Below, piece after piece: positions 10,840 through 21,811 of a stretch of 64,000 nucleotides of DNA (within the stretch, counting starts at the first letter, position 1; the number at the start of each line of letters is the position of its first letter). Position numbers and translations under genes: made by a program. The notes beneath the pieces are model-generated. The model was not told where the DNA came from. It did no database searches and saw only the letters and a list, made by a program, of their open reading frames with translations. The DNA is from Entonaema liquescens (lineage: Eukaryota; Ascomycota; Sordariomycetes; Xylariales; Xylariaceae): contig CADCSX010000003.1 of NCBI GenBank assembly GCA_902805475.1, positions 2,356,001-2,420,000 on the forward strand, given 5' to 3'.

Positions 10840-13069
10840 CCTAGGTAGAAGATGTTGGGAAGAACTTGCTTCAGCGCACAACATACCTAAGCTTAAACGG
10901 TTAAAGGTCGCCTGACATCAAGTCGTACTGGCAAATCGAATTATACTGCTGCTGTGCTCTTGTTGCTCTAAACCTTGTCGTAGGAGATAATCTTAACCCA
11001 GGTTTTTTTCATCGCTTTACCCTTCGTACATGTAGGTACGCACATAGTCGCCCACAAGTGGCACCTCGGTATCATAGACACTGCATCTAATAGCTCTACC
11101 GCGGTCTAAAGAGGCTAACAACGCAAGATGACGAACACTAGAAGAGGCTGAGCAAGTCAGGTTTTGCATCAGTACCGGGAATACCTGACTTATTGCTTGG
11201 GCGCGAAAGCATAGTAATCGAGACATTTAACCAGTCTGCCAGTCCTGCCAGTCCTGCCAACCTACCACCCCTACCAGGATTACCGCTATGTAAGACACCT
11301 TTGAACCCCAGCAAACGGGAACAGGAGGTCCAGAACCCATTGCCCGAGCCGATCAGATGGAAATACCTAGAACGCCCCACAAGATGTCTACATGTATCTA
11401 TGGGGGCTATCTCGGTACGTATTTCCTCTGCCGCGTAGCACAACATCACCCCACATTTCAAGCATTCCCGCTTCAAGCCTGTAGAAGCTTGGCATACGAA
11501 GCACTGCCTTCCCTTTTCGATACTTTTCCCTGCTCCACTCGCCAGTATGTAATTGGTAACCTCTTACGACTCATGTTTGACGAAGACACGATTAATGAGC
11601 CTCTTACGATGAAAGACATAAATCATGGCAGAATAGACTGGCATGTGTCCCTCTTATAGGTATGTAGAATTGTCATGATAAAGTTTAAAGATCTGCCCTG
11701 TCTTAAATATCTAAGCTCATAATAAGTTCCAACTAGATCCTGTCATTTATATAGACGTAAAGACGAACTGCTACCTATGAAACTGTTAGGTACGTATGGG
11801 AAACAATGTCGGGGTTCCCCTGTCAATAACCCCTAGGCGTGACAAATATAGGGAATTGTTACAGTTTGAGCTATAAATATCGGCGTTAGACTACTAAGTA
11901 AGACCTCAGTAAATTTTGTAAGTTAATAGTGCCAGCTAGTCTAATGTCGAAACGATACTTCTGGATGGAAGCATCCGTGGGCCCGACTCAAAAGACTATT
12001 ATATTCATAATAGACTTTGTAGGTATCTGATATAAACTTGGTACTCCCCTTTCTCTCGAGTTAGTCATCCATCCTTTGAATCTGTTTATACTATGGATCC
12101 GAGCAACTTGTAGACAATAAAGAAAATTGTCATGGTAGGCTACTCGTATGAGTCGCCTCTTTTCCTGGGGCGTCTAATGTGTTTCATAAGTTATGCCTGT
12201 AATGCTGTTCTCTTATATAGGGTAATAGAGAAAGCGTACACTTAATTAGTCAACGAACCATATATTCTATTAAGCGGTTATAGAATTAAGATCATAGCGC
12301 TTACTTACATGGTATAGTGAAAAAGCAATCCAGCTCCCAAGGTTCACGTAATGACATCAACTTGAAGAGGTCCCATCTCTTATTCGGGACTTGGATGATT
12401 CAGATGGCACCTGCAGTTTCGTGCTAAGTTACGCATGGGAATAGTAGTACTCGACCAAGAAACCTGTATCCTCGGAAGAGGGTTGCCGGAGAGGCCTATT
12501 GGGGACACATGAATACGGACAAAATTGTTTGACAACTCACTATGAGGCTACGAGTTTGTTGTATACGTCCGACACGCTGCGCCCGGACTCTGATACCTAA
12601 CAGAAGGTCGTGCTAGATACCAATTCCAAAGTTTTAGGAACTCTCTTAGAGGCCAACCCTAATGATTTCTACGCTGAACCAACCGTGTAGACTCATAAGG
12701 CTATACATGTATTATGTCCAGAGTGGTTGTACAAAATAAGCAGTAGGTCGTATCCTGCCGGAGACTTGCTTTGGAGTTGGGGGTTGGGGGCTCAGGGCGG
12801 TTCTGCTAACCAGATGCATATCGGCGAGATCCGAGGCTGACAACGCACAGAGATCTTGAACCGGGCTACAGCAATAACTATATCTACTAGACAAGGAATA
12901 TGTATACGAAGAATACTGTTGGCCGGATCTATTCTTATGGATTTGGCATCCGCCGTATATGATATCCCACTCGTCTTGCGACTGGAAGTCTTTAATTCTA
13001 ATATTCCAAATGATATGGACAGCCAGTGTGCTGCTATGGCGTTGGAAATTTGTGAAGAAACTATCATCT

Positions 13070-13941
13070 TCACATGAGCAGCCTCCAAGCACCAAGAAGC
13101 AATGCCGCGAAACCTGTGCAGACACCCATCAACCACTGTAGTGTCTGGAACTTGACCTGCTCTAGCTTTTCTCTTAGGGCCGCAACTTCTTGCTCGATCT
13201 TAGTCTCTGTTTCTTTAATCTTCAACTCCTGGCTTACAGCTTCTTCTCGTATCCGCCCCTTTTCCAAGTTCAAATCCAGCCGTACCGATGCCTGCGTTCG
13301 ACCGATCTCATCTCGCAGGCGGCTATTCAGCTTGGTGATGTCGTTCGTCAGTCGCTCGTGAGCAGCGCGTGTTGTGTTCGACTCGGTGCTATCTGCGGAA
13401 AGTAGCTCGGAACGGAGCTTTGCGAAGTCAACTTTCTGCGTATATGTTGCTTTGGCTGCATCTTCACGCAGGACCATCGTTCGAGTCAGGTTTTGTATAC
13501 TAGTCGGTGTATTAGCGGCGGCAGCTAATGGCCAGGAGTATTTAGTAAATCTTGCCTCTCCTGGATCACATCGTTCAAAACCTTCATCATTGCGACAGAT
13601 TGCTCCTCTGTAAACCCTTCGCTCTGTAGCCGTTGAACGAATTTCAGGGTATCGAAATGGTGATCTCTACCCCGCGGTGCTGTAGCATGGAATGACCTTC
13701 GTAAATTCGGATTCTGGAGTAGCATTGATGGCCTTGCCCTCGTATTTCCTGAAGCATATTGGGATTTCTCCCGAGGCGAGTGAAATGAAGCTGTCCCATA
13801 CCCTTGCCATGACCGTCGGTTTTCAGCGGGTAGAGTCGCAGCTCGCAGCGCCTGCGAAGGCCCAGTAGACCCTACCCAGCTCAGTCGTGGGAGTAGGAAT
13901 CTCGGTAGTGTTTGGGCTGCATTTGCCGTGACTCCCGCCAT
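13070..13941 (-). CDS. FMP32: Mitochondrial inner-membrane coiled-coil protein, DUF1640 (FMP32/MCUR1 type)
   Basis: Members of this family are mitochondrial inner-membrane proteins with a long coiled coil, linked to respiratory complex assembly and, in animals, to calcium uniporter regulation. Two exons, 13941-13556 and 13499-13070, give 271 residues. The N-terminus is rich in Arg, Ser and Ala without acidic residues, as expected for a mitochondrial presequence, and ends near RRSFHATAPRG. The core reads FDTLKFVQRLQSEGFTEEQ, then DVIQESIQNLTRTMVLRED across the junction, SRLRDEIGRTQASVRLDLN and the C-terminal membrane anchor TLQWLMGVCTGFAALLLGAW. The 56-nt intron (13555-13500) uses a GC donor (AG|GCAAGA) and a CTAATAC branch site; no GT donor gives the conserved QESIQNL. 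The assignment to the family is firm, the exact function less so. Confidence 0.92.
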
Positions 13942-15749
13942 ATTATATACTTAGATATTCTAAATTTACGGGTAAGAATATCTTAATTCGAATAAGTTGT
14001 ATAAACGCGGGACAATAGTGGGAACATATGATGAACGAGCAACCTTGGAGTTCGCGATATTCGGAGCTCCTGATATGGATGTACCTATGTATTTACTATG
14101 GGTCCGTCGAGACACTAGATAGGTAGAAGTTGGCAATTATGTGGCTTGTCGACAAGGATGGGGTGGCTGAGCTACTACAAATTTTGGAGAATTTCGCGAT
14201 GGGAAAAATTTCTTCTCTTTTTTCTTCATTCTAAATGAACAACGCAAAAAATCACATTCTCGAGACACGATATTTGGTGCGAGGTTTCCTCTCTTTTGCA
14301 GTGGCCCAAGACCACTGAAGTTCTCGGACAGAATGGAGACTAAATCCCAACGAACAATCTTGGGTGCGGTGCTTCCCATCCTCTCGAGGATAATGGGGAG
14401 GATCGCAATGATTGAACGTACATGCATATTATTTGATCTTCACGTAGACTTGTTAGACTTGTAGGAAGAGTAGTATCAAGTGACTATCTGTTATTATTGT
14501 CTACTATTTGCGAGCAGAGACCGAGTGCTCATCATGCTATGCGATCCCCATAGGCATCACATATCCTTGAGTGTTATTCAACGGTTTTGATGTCTATAAG
14601 TATCTACGAATTGCTATATTACGATAATTGGATGAGATAGTAATTAGAACTCGTGCTATTACCTATGACTCTGGGACGAAACAAGATCATTAAGCATCAG
14701 TTGGCTACCGTTTATGGTCTTGCTTTTTAAGTAATTTCTATGAGCATTTTAAATTACAACTGCTGGTTTTAAGGCTGACTTCCTTGACTGTCAATAGGTA
14801 TTGTCTACAGATATTCATCATTCGATGTTGATAATTGATATGTAGGTAGATCACAGTGCTATTCATTCCCCATAGTTAAGTCTCACTTGCGTACCAGGAC
14901 CCAGTATAAACCAATGAAGGGTCTCCTTTTATGCCTGTTAGAGAATACCTAACCACCTTGAATTACCTAGGTAGGGTATCTATGTAGGTATCTATAGGTT
15001 TATAGGAAGTTCTGACAAACATTGGATGCATTGAGCGGCCCGAATGTACATAAGATACCAATATATTTTAATCTATACATGCTCTCGAGCAAACAGAAAG
15101 TGGTACTGGGGGAGATGATGTGTTGTACTTGCCTCTATTTACTGATTTAATTCATGCCTGGAGCTGTACCTACTTTAATACCCGATAAGATAGGAAGTAC
15201 TTAACTTAACGACGTAGCTGAATGCATGTGGCTCGTGCACGGCATCAGGTACATGACTGGCAGCCTCAGGTGCTCCTTCCGAACAAGTAACCCGTAACAT
15301 TTGGAAAGGGATCACCATATTTCGTACACACACGTCCACTTTCCTCCTGGAAATTCTTACCACCATTGATTAACCATCTGCACCTTCTTTACTCCAATCC
15401 ACCTTTGTACAATACTTGACCTCATCGCTGTGCCTACCTGAACGGCGTCGCCATTGACGTCTGCACGCGTGTTACCCTCTATTTACTCTCTTCCCCTACA
15501 TAATCAATCCCTGGAGGTCTCTTCTGCTAATTTAGCAACCTAATACCTTCTTTTCCACCCCTTTCCTGTACACTTTTACTTAGCCTCAGCTCATTGACGA
15601 TCGCGTTCCTCGGGTACCGTCGTTGCTAGGCTGAACTAGGCGCACAGTTTCTGGAATACCTATCTAGTTTTTACGACAATTCCTCATTTCGATACTGCGT
15701 TTGCGATTTGCCACTGTTGTTCTGACCGAAACCCATGTGATCTGGAATC
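13942..15749. other. Divergent intergenic region, FMP32 to clathrin heavy chain
   Basis: About 1.8 kb that must hold both promoters. No gene is supportable: the 96-codon minus frame at 14137-14427 has no motif. A patch of TACCTAGGTAGG-type sequence lies near 14960-15000. The region 15380-15660 is pyrimidine-rich on the plus strand and is probably the clathrin 5' leader and core promoter. Confidence 0.5.
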
Positions 15750-18700
15750 ATGGCTCCGTTACCTATTAAGTTCCAGGAGCTGTTGACGCTCAGCAATGTC
15801 GGCGTCGACCAGAGCGCCATTGGATTTAACTCCTGCGTAAGTAATTTCTTGCTGTGGTTAACACTTGGTAGCTTCAAATCTAACTTGCATCGCTTTAGAC
15901 TTTAGAGTCCGATGCTTTCATTTGCATAAGAGAAAAGAAGAGCGAGACCGCGCAACCCGAAGTCGTTATTGTTGATCTCAAGCAAGGGAATAATGTCACA
16001 CGCCGACCCATCAAGGCCGACAGTGCTATCATGCACTGGTCAAAGCAGATCATCGCCCTTCGAGCACAATCGCGAACACTACAGATTTTCGACCTGGAGA
16101 AGAAAGCAAAGCTGAAGTCTGCTACGATGAATGAAGATGTCGTCTTCTGGAAGTGGGTTAGCGAGTCAACCTTGGGTCTGGTTACAGAGACCTCAGTGTT
16201 CCACTGGGATATCTATGACGCCGCCCAGGCTGCTCCCGTCGAGGTCTTCAAGCGTAATGCTAACTTGAACGTACGTTGTCTTCGGATCTACTAGCTGTAG
16301 GAGCTTAACAACTAATTATTATCAAATTAGGGATGTCAAATTATAAACTACAGAACCAACAGTGACGGCAAATGGATGGCTGTGGTTGGTATCTCTCAAC
16401 AGGCTGGCCGCGTGGTTGGCAGTCTACAACTGTACTCTAAAGATAGAGGTATCAGCCAAGCGATCGAAGGTCACGCAGCCACATTCGGTACCCTCAGAAT
16501 AGAAGGCGAGCCCGCGGATACCAAGGTTTTCTCTTTCGCAGTTCGTACCGCCACTGGTGCTAAGCTCCATATCGTCGAGATCGATCACCCCGAGGGCAAC
16601 CGGCCCTTTCAAAAGAAGGCTGTCGACATATTCTTCCCGCCCGAAGCCACCAATGATTTCCCCGTTGCAATGCAAGTTTCCCAGAAATATGGCATTGTTT
16701 ATATGGTAACAAAGTACGGATTCATCCATCTCTACGATTTAGAGACGGGTAGCACAATCTTCATGAACCGAATTTCTAGTGAAACTATCTTCACGACTTG
16801 TGCCGATTCCGAGTCAACTGGTATTCTAGGCATCAACAGGAAGGGCCAAGTACTCTTCGTGTCAGTCGACGAATCAACTATGATTGACTATCTCCTCCAA
16901 AACCCGGCAAACACGGAGATTGCTATCAAGATGGCTTCCAGAGCCGGACTCCCTGGTGCGGATCAGCTCTACGTACGTCAGTTTGACCAGCTGTTCAACT
17001 CGGGTGATTACGACGGCGCTGCAAGGGTTGCTGCTAACTCTCCCCGGGGTTTCTTGCGAACAACGGAAACTATCAACAAATTCAAGAACATCCCGGCGCC
17101 CCAGGGCAAAATGTCCTACATTCTTCAATACTTCGGCATGCTCCTTGACAAGACTACTCCCCTGAACAAGACCGAGACCCTTGAACTTGCGGTGCCCGTC
17201 CTATCTCAGAATCGTAAGCACCTCTTAGAGAAGTGGGCGAAGGAAGGCAAGCTGGACTTTTCCGAGGAGCTTGGTGACCTGATCCGATCCCATGATCCCA
17301 ATCTGGCTCTAGCAGTGTACCTAAAGGCCAATGCTCCTCACAAAGTCGTTGCCTCTTTTGCTGAACTTGGCCAGTTCGACAAGATCCTGCCTTACTGCGA
17401 CCAGACTGGTTACCAGCCGGATTGGATCACATTGCTGCAGCATATCGTTCGCGTAAACCCAGAACGTGGTACGGAGTTCGCAACGTCCCTAGCTAGCCAC
17501 CAAGGTGGATCGTTGATTGATATCGAGCGTGTTGTTGACGTCTTCCAATCACAAAACATGGTACAGCAAGCTACAGCATTCTTACTAGAGGCGCTTAAGG
17601 AGAACAAGCCGGAGCATGGCCATCTACAAACTAGGCTTCTCGAAATGAACTTGAGGAATGCGCCCCAGGTAGCAGATGCAATCTTGGGCAATAATCTATT
17701 CTCTCACTTCAACAAGGGTCAAATCGCTGAATTGTGTGAGCAGACCGGATTATACCAGAAGGCGCTGGAACTCTATGAGGATCCCGTGGCTATCAAGCGA
17801 GTCATTGTTGGTATTCCCGGTACACCGAACTTCAATGCAGACTGGCTGGTCAACTATTTTGGCCAGCTTTCAGTAGAGCAGTCACTGGAATGTCTCGATG
17901 CTATGATGAAGGGCAATATCCGCCAAAACCTTCAATCAGTTGTCCAAATCGCTACTAAATACTCCGAACTCCTTGGTCCTACTAACTTGATCGACCTTTT
18001 CGAGAAATACAAGACCCATGAAGGTCTCTTCTTCTATCTTGGAAGTATCGTCAATCTTTCCCAAGACCCAGATGTCCACTTCAAGTATATCGAAGCAGCC
18101 ACCAAGATGGGCCAGTTCAATGAAGTCGAGAGAATTTGCAGAGACAGCAATTACTACAACCCAGAAAAGGTCAAGAACTTCCTCAAGGAAGCAAGACTCG
18201 CTGAGATGCTGCCTTTGATTATTGTTTGCGACAGGCACAATTTCGTCCATGACTTAATCCTCTACTTGTATCAGAACCAGCGATTCAATGCAATTGAGGT
18301 CTACGTGCAGCGTGTCAACCCTAGTAGAACTCCCGAAGTCATTGGAGGCCTGCTTGACGTTGACTGCGATGAGTCCGTAATCAAGAATCTCCTCACTACT
18401 ATTAACCCTGCATCAATTCCCATTGATGCCCTAGTACACGAGGTAGAAACCCGTAACCGCCTGAAGCTATTGTTGCCATTCCTTGAGGCTACCTTGGCCG
18501 CCGGCAACCAGCAACAGGCAGTTTACAATGCTCTTGCCAAGATTTATATCGACTCCAACAACAACCCGGAGAAGTTCCTCAAGGAAAACGACCAGTACGA
18601 TACTTTGAGTGTTGGTAAATACTGCGAGAAGCGAGACCCGAACTTGGCGTTCATCGCATACCAGAAGGGCCAGAACGATTTGGAATTAATCAACATCACA

Positions 18701-20984
18701 AACGAAAACTCCATGTATCGTGCCCAAGCTCGCTACGTATTGGACCGCTCCGATCGTGAGCTGTGGACATTCGTCTTAAGCGAGAATAATATCCACCGTC
18801 GATCAGTTATTGACCAGGTCGTCGCCACGGCTGTTCCTGAATGCAGTGACCCTGCTAAGGTCTCTGAAGCTGTCGCGTCGTTCTTGGCATGCGACCTTCC
18901 GGGCGAGCTCATCGAACTCCTAGAAAAGATCGTCTTGGAGCCTTCGCCCTTTAACGACAACCCGAGTCTCCAAAATCTTCTCATCCTTACTGCTGCGAGA
19001 GCCGATAAGGGAAGAGTCATGGACTATATCCACCGCCTCGACTCATTCAACCCTGACGAGTGCGCGCAGCTTTGCATTGACGTTGGTCTCCATGAAGAGG
19101 CTTTTGAAATTTACAAGAAGGTTGATAACAAGACGGCAGCTGTTGAAGTCTTGGTAGAACACGTTGTTAGTATCGACCGCGCTAGCGCATTCGCCGAGGA
19201 TGTCGATGTCCCTGAGGTTTGGAGCAGAGTTGCTAAGGCCCAGCTCGATGGTCTACGTGTAGCAGATGCCATTGAATCTTACATCAGGGCTGGCGATCCT
19301 CGCAACTACCTTGAAGTCATCGAGGTGGCAACCCATGCTGGAAAGGATGAAGAATTAGTCAAATATCTCCGCATGGCACGCAAGACTCTCCGTGAACCTC
19401 CGATCGATACGGGTCTTGCTTTCTGCTACGCTCGACTTGATCAGCTAGGCGAATTAGAAGACTTCCTCCGAGGCACCAATGTGGCCAATATCGAAGAGTC
19501 TGGTGATAAAGCTGCTGAAGAGGGCCTCCACAAGGCTGCAAAGATCTTCTATACTAGTATCTCTAACTGGTCTAAACTTGCTACCACACTTGTTCACCTT
19601 GAAGACTACCAGGCGGCCGTTGAGTGCGCGCGTAAGGCGAACAACATTAAGGTCTGGAACCAAGTCCATTCCGCATGTGTTGCCAAGAAGGAATTCCGAC
19701 TTGCGAAGATCTGTGGTCTAAACTTGATTGTCGATGCTGAGCAACTACAAGCTCTTGTCAAGCAATATGAATCCGAGGGCTTCTTTGACGAACTCATCGA
19801 CCTCCTTGAGCAAGGACTTGGCCTTGAACGCGCCCACATGGGTATGTTCACTGAGTTGGGTATCGCGCTTTCAAAGTACCACCCCGAGAGACTCATGGAA
19901 CACATTAAGCTGTTCTGGAGCAGAATGAACCTACCCAAGCTGATTCGTGCTTGCGAGGAGGCCAATCTGTGGCCCGAGCTCGTTTTCTGCTACTACCATT
20001 ATGATGAGTTCGACAATGCTGCGCTTGCTGTAATGGAGCGTGCGCAGAACTCATGGGAGCATCAGCAGTTCAAGGACATCGTCGTTAAGGTCGCAAATCT
20101 GGAGATCTACTACAGGGCCATCAACTTCTATCTTGAGCAACATCCGTCTCTGTTGACTGATCTCCTCCAGGTTCTTACCCCACGTATCGATGTTAACCGG
20201 GTTGTTCGCATGTTCCAAAAATCCGACAACTTGCCGTTGATCAAGCCCTTCCTGCTTAACGTGCAGAGCCAGAACAAGCGAACAGTGAATGACGCCATCA
20301 ATGACCTCCTAATCGAGGAGGAAGACTACAAGACTCTTCGGGACTCAGTGGAGAACTATGACAACTACGATGCAGTCGATCTTGCCTCCCGTCTAGAGAA
20401 GCACGATCTTGTCTTCTTCAGACAGATTGCCGCTAATATTTACCGCAAGACCAAGAGATGGGAGAAGTCTATCGCTTTATCAAAGCAGGACAAGTTATAT
20501 AAGGACGCCATCGAGACAGCCGCCATTTCTGGCAAGTCTGAGGTTGTTGAGGAGCTTCTCCGTTACGTAAGTTTCCCTTTCCCACCCTTTAAATTGACCT
20601 ACCTACTAACTGTCTTTCCAGTTCGTCGATATTGGCAGCCGCGAGTGTTACGTTGGTATGCTCTATGCATGCTACGATCTCATTCGCCCAGACACAGTAC
20701 TCGAGCTGTCGTGGCGTAACGGTCTCAACGACTTCACAATGCCGTACATGATCAATCTTCTCTGCCAGCAGACCAAGGAGCTGGCAACTCTCAAGGCTGA
20801 CAACGAAGAGCGAAAGGCTAAGGAGGCAGCCCAGGAGAAACATGAAGATGAGACACCCATCCTTGGTGGCAACCGTCTTATGATCACCGCTGGACCCGCT
20901 GCCACTGGCGGAAGAATCTCCCTGCTCCTTTCGCACAACCTAACGGCTTTGCACCTCAACCTACAGGTTTCGGCTTTTAAATGA
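15750..20984 (+). CDS. CHC1: Clathrin heavy chain (apparent frameshift in last 20 codons)
   Basis: The heavy chain of the clathrin triskelion, coating endocytic and trans-Golgi vesicles. Four exons: 15750-15836, 15899-16270, 16331-20566 and 20622-20984, giving 1685 residues, the usual length. The start reads MAPLPIKFQELLTLSNVGVD. The first 360 or so residues form the terminal beta-propeller, followed by repeated CHCR leg modules through the giant exon 3, and the C-terminal hub (SRECYVGMLYACYDLIRPD, LSWRNGLNDFTMPYMINLLC) in exon 4. All introns are GT-AG and phase 0. One oddity: after GPAATGGRIS the frame as written gives LLLSHNLTALHLN and a TGA at 20982, whereas the next frame gives PAPFAQPNGFAPQPTGFGF and a stop at 20980, which is the usual fungal tail. 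One base appears to be missing in the CCC at 20920-20922. The rest is intact. Confidence 0.97.
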
Positions 20985-21811
20985 TGCTGGCGTGAAGTTC
21001 TATGCAACCAACATTATACAGGGTGTTTATGATACCCTAGCTAAATTCTGAACGTCTCATTAACAAGAATTCTACTTAATGTCGTTAATAGCTCGATTAA
21101 GTTCGAGGACGACGGGGTGCGGTGGATCTTTGGGGAGTTCGTCATAGAAAAAGTTGTGGATTTTGCGATAATGTGACTTTGTCGGAAAAAGATCTTGGTG
21201 GATACCAGGACTACGAGAGCTATCTAGAGGGCGGGTTTGCCTGTACCAAGTGCGGCGCGAAGTCTGCTACTCGGATCCCCTCTGCTATGTCGGGCGTCTG
21301 GCCATGAGATTACACTTAGCTGTATTTGTAAGATAGCACAATGAGACTTCTTGTTATGATAAAACCTATAGGGAACTACTCATGATTTAAATATTGTTCT
21401 ATGGTTATTCCGCGTGACCTAACTATAATCATTGGCCGGGATTTATGTAATGGAGGTTTATTCTCCAAGTTCTAGTAGAGTCCTCGGCAAACTAGGCGGC
21501 TTATCAAGTTTGCTATTAGCCATGTTGGTGAACCCTGTCCGGCATTTTGCTGTAACCTTGCAGGGTGACGGCGGTTGATAACTATGTCCCATTCCGATAG
21601 GCTCGCATAGTCCCATCCGTTCTCCTCGCCTTATCTTTGTCGTATCGACCTAGGCCGAGGGCGCCTGTCCGTGATAGGAGGGGGAGGGGGGGATGATCTG
21701 AGGTTATACCGCGGGGAATATGTGCATATATATAGACAAACTTATAACGAGCAGCTATGCGAGGGGGTGCCCTACGAGTATACCCTCCTCCTATATCTGG
21801 CTTTACTCATT
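20985..21811. other. Intergenic region, clathrin heavy chain to GH127
   Basis: About 0.8 kb. A 61-codon plus-strand frame at 21122-21307 contains two CxxC pairs (CGFCDNV and CTKCGAK), and an overlapping frame just upstream reads FEDDGVRWIFGEFVIE. Together these look more like a piece of a decayed gene than chance, but I cannot name it and find no start or splice site that joins them. The last 150 nt should carry the GH127 promoter. Confidence 0.4.

Larger units (their letters stand above)
9872..13069. other. 3.2 kb gene-poor spacer with GGTA-rich simple repeats
   Basis: I find no supportable gene. The stretch 9.9-10.9 kb is crowded with (TAGG)n and TAGGTACC motifs, listed separately at 10124-10165 and 10804-10839, with another cluster at about 10438-10470. 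From 11.0 to 13.0 kb the sequence is of ordinary composition, with open frames up to 137 codons that overlap on both strands and show no motif. A short CCAGTCCTG-type tandem lies near 11233-11260. Confidence 0.5.

Noticed and set aside
11138..11659. Overlapping frames of 80-112 codons on both strands
   Set aside because: No family motif, no splice or start context, and mutually overlapping; part is a Pro/Ser run caused by a short tandem repeat.
12712..13136. Minus-strand frames of 114-137 codons beside FMP32
   Set aside because: They overlap each other in two frames, have no motif, and lie in the FMP32 3' region.
13525..13555. 31-nt intron in FMP32 (GCAAGA to CATTAG)
   Set aside because: It is too short for a fungal intron and inserts residues absent from the family; the 56-nt version restores the conserved QESIQNL exactly.
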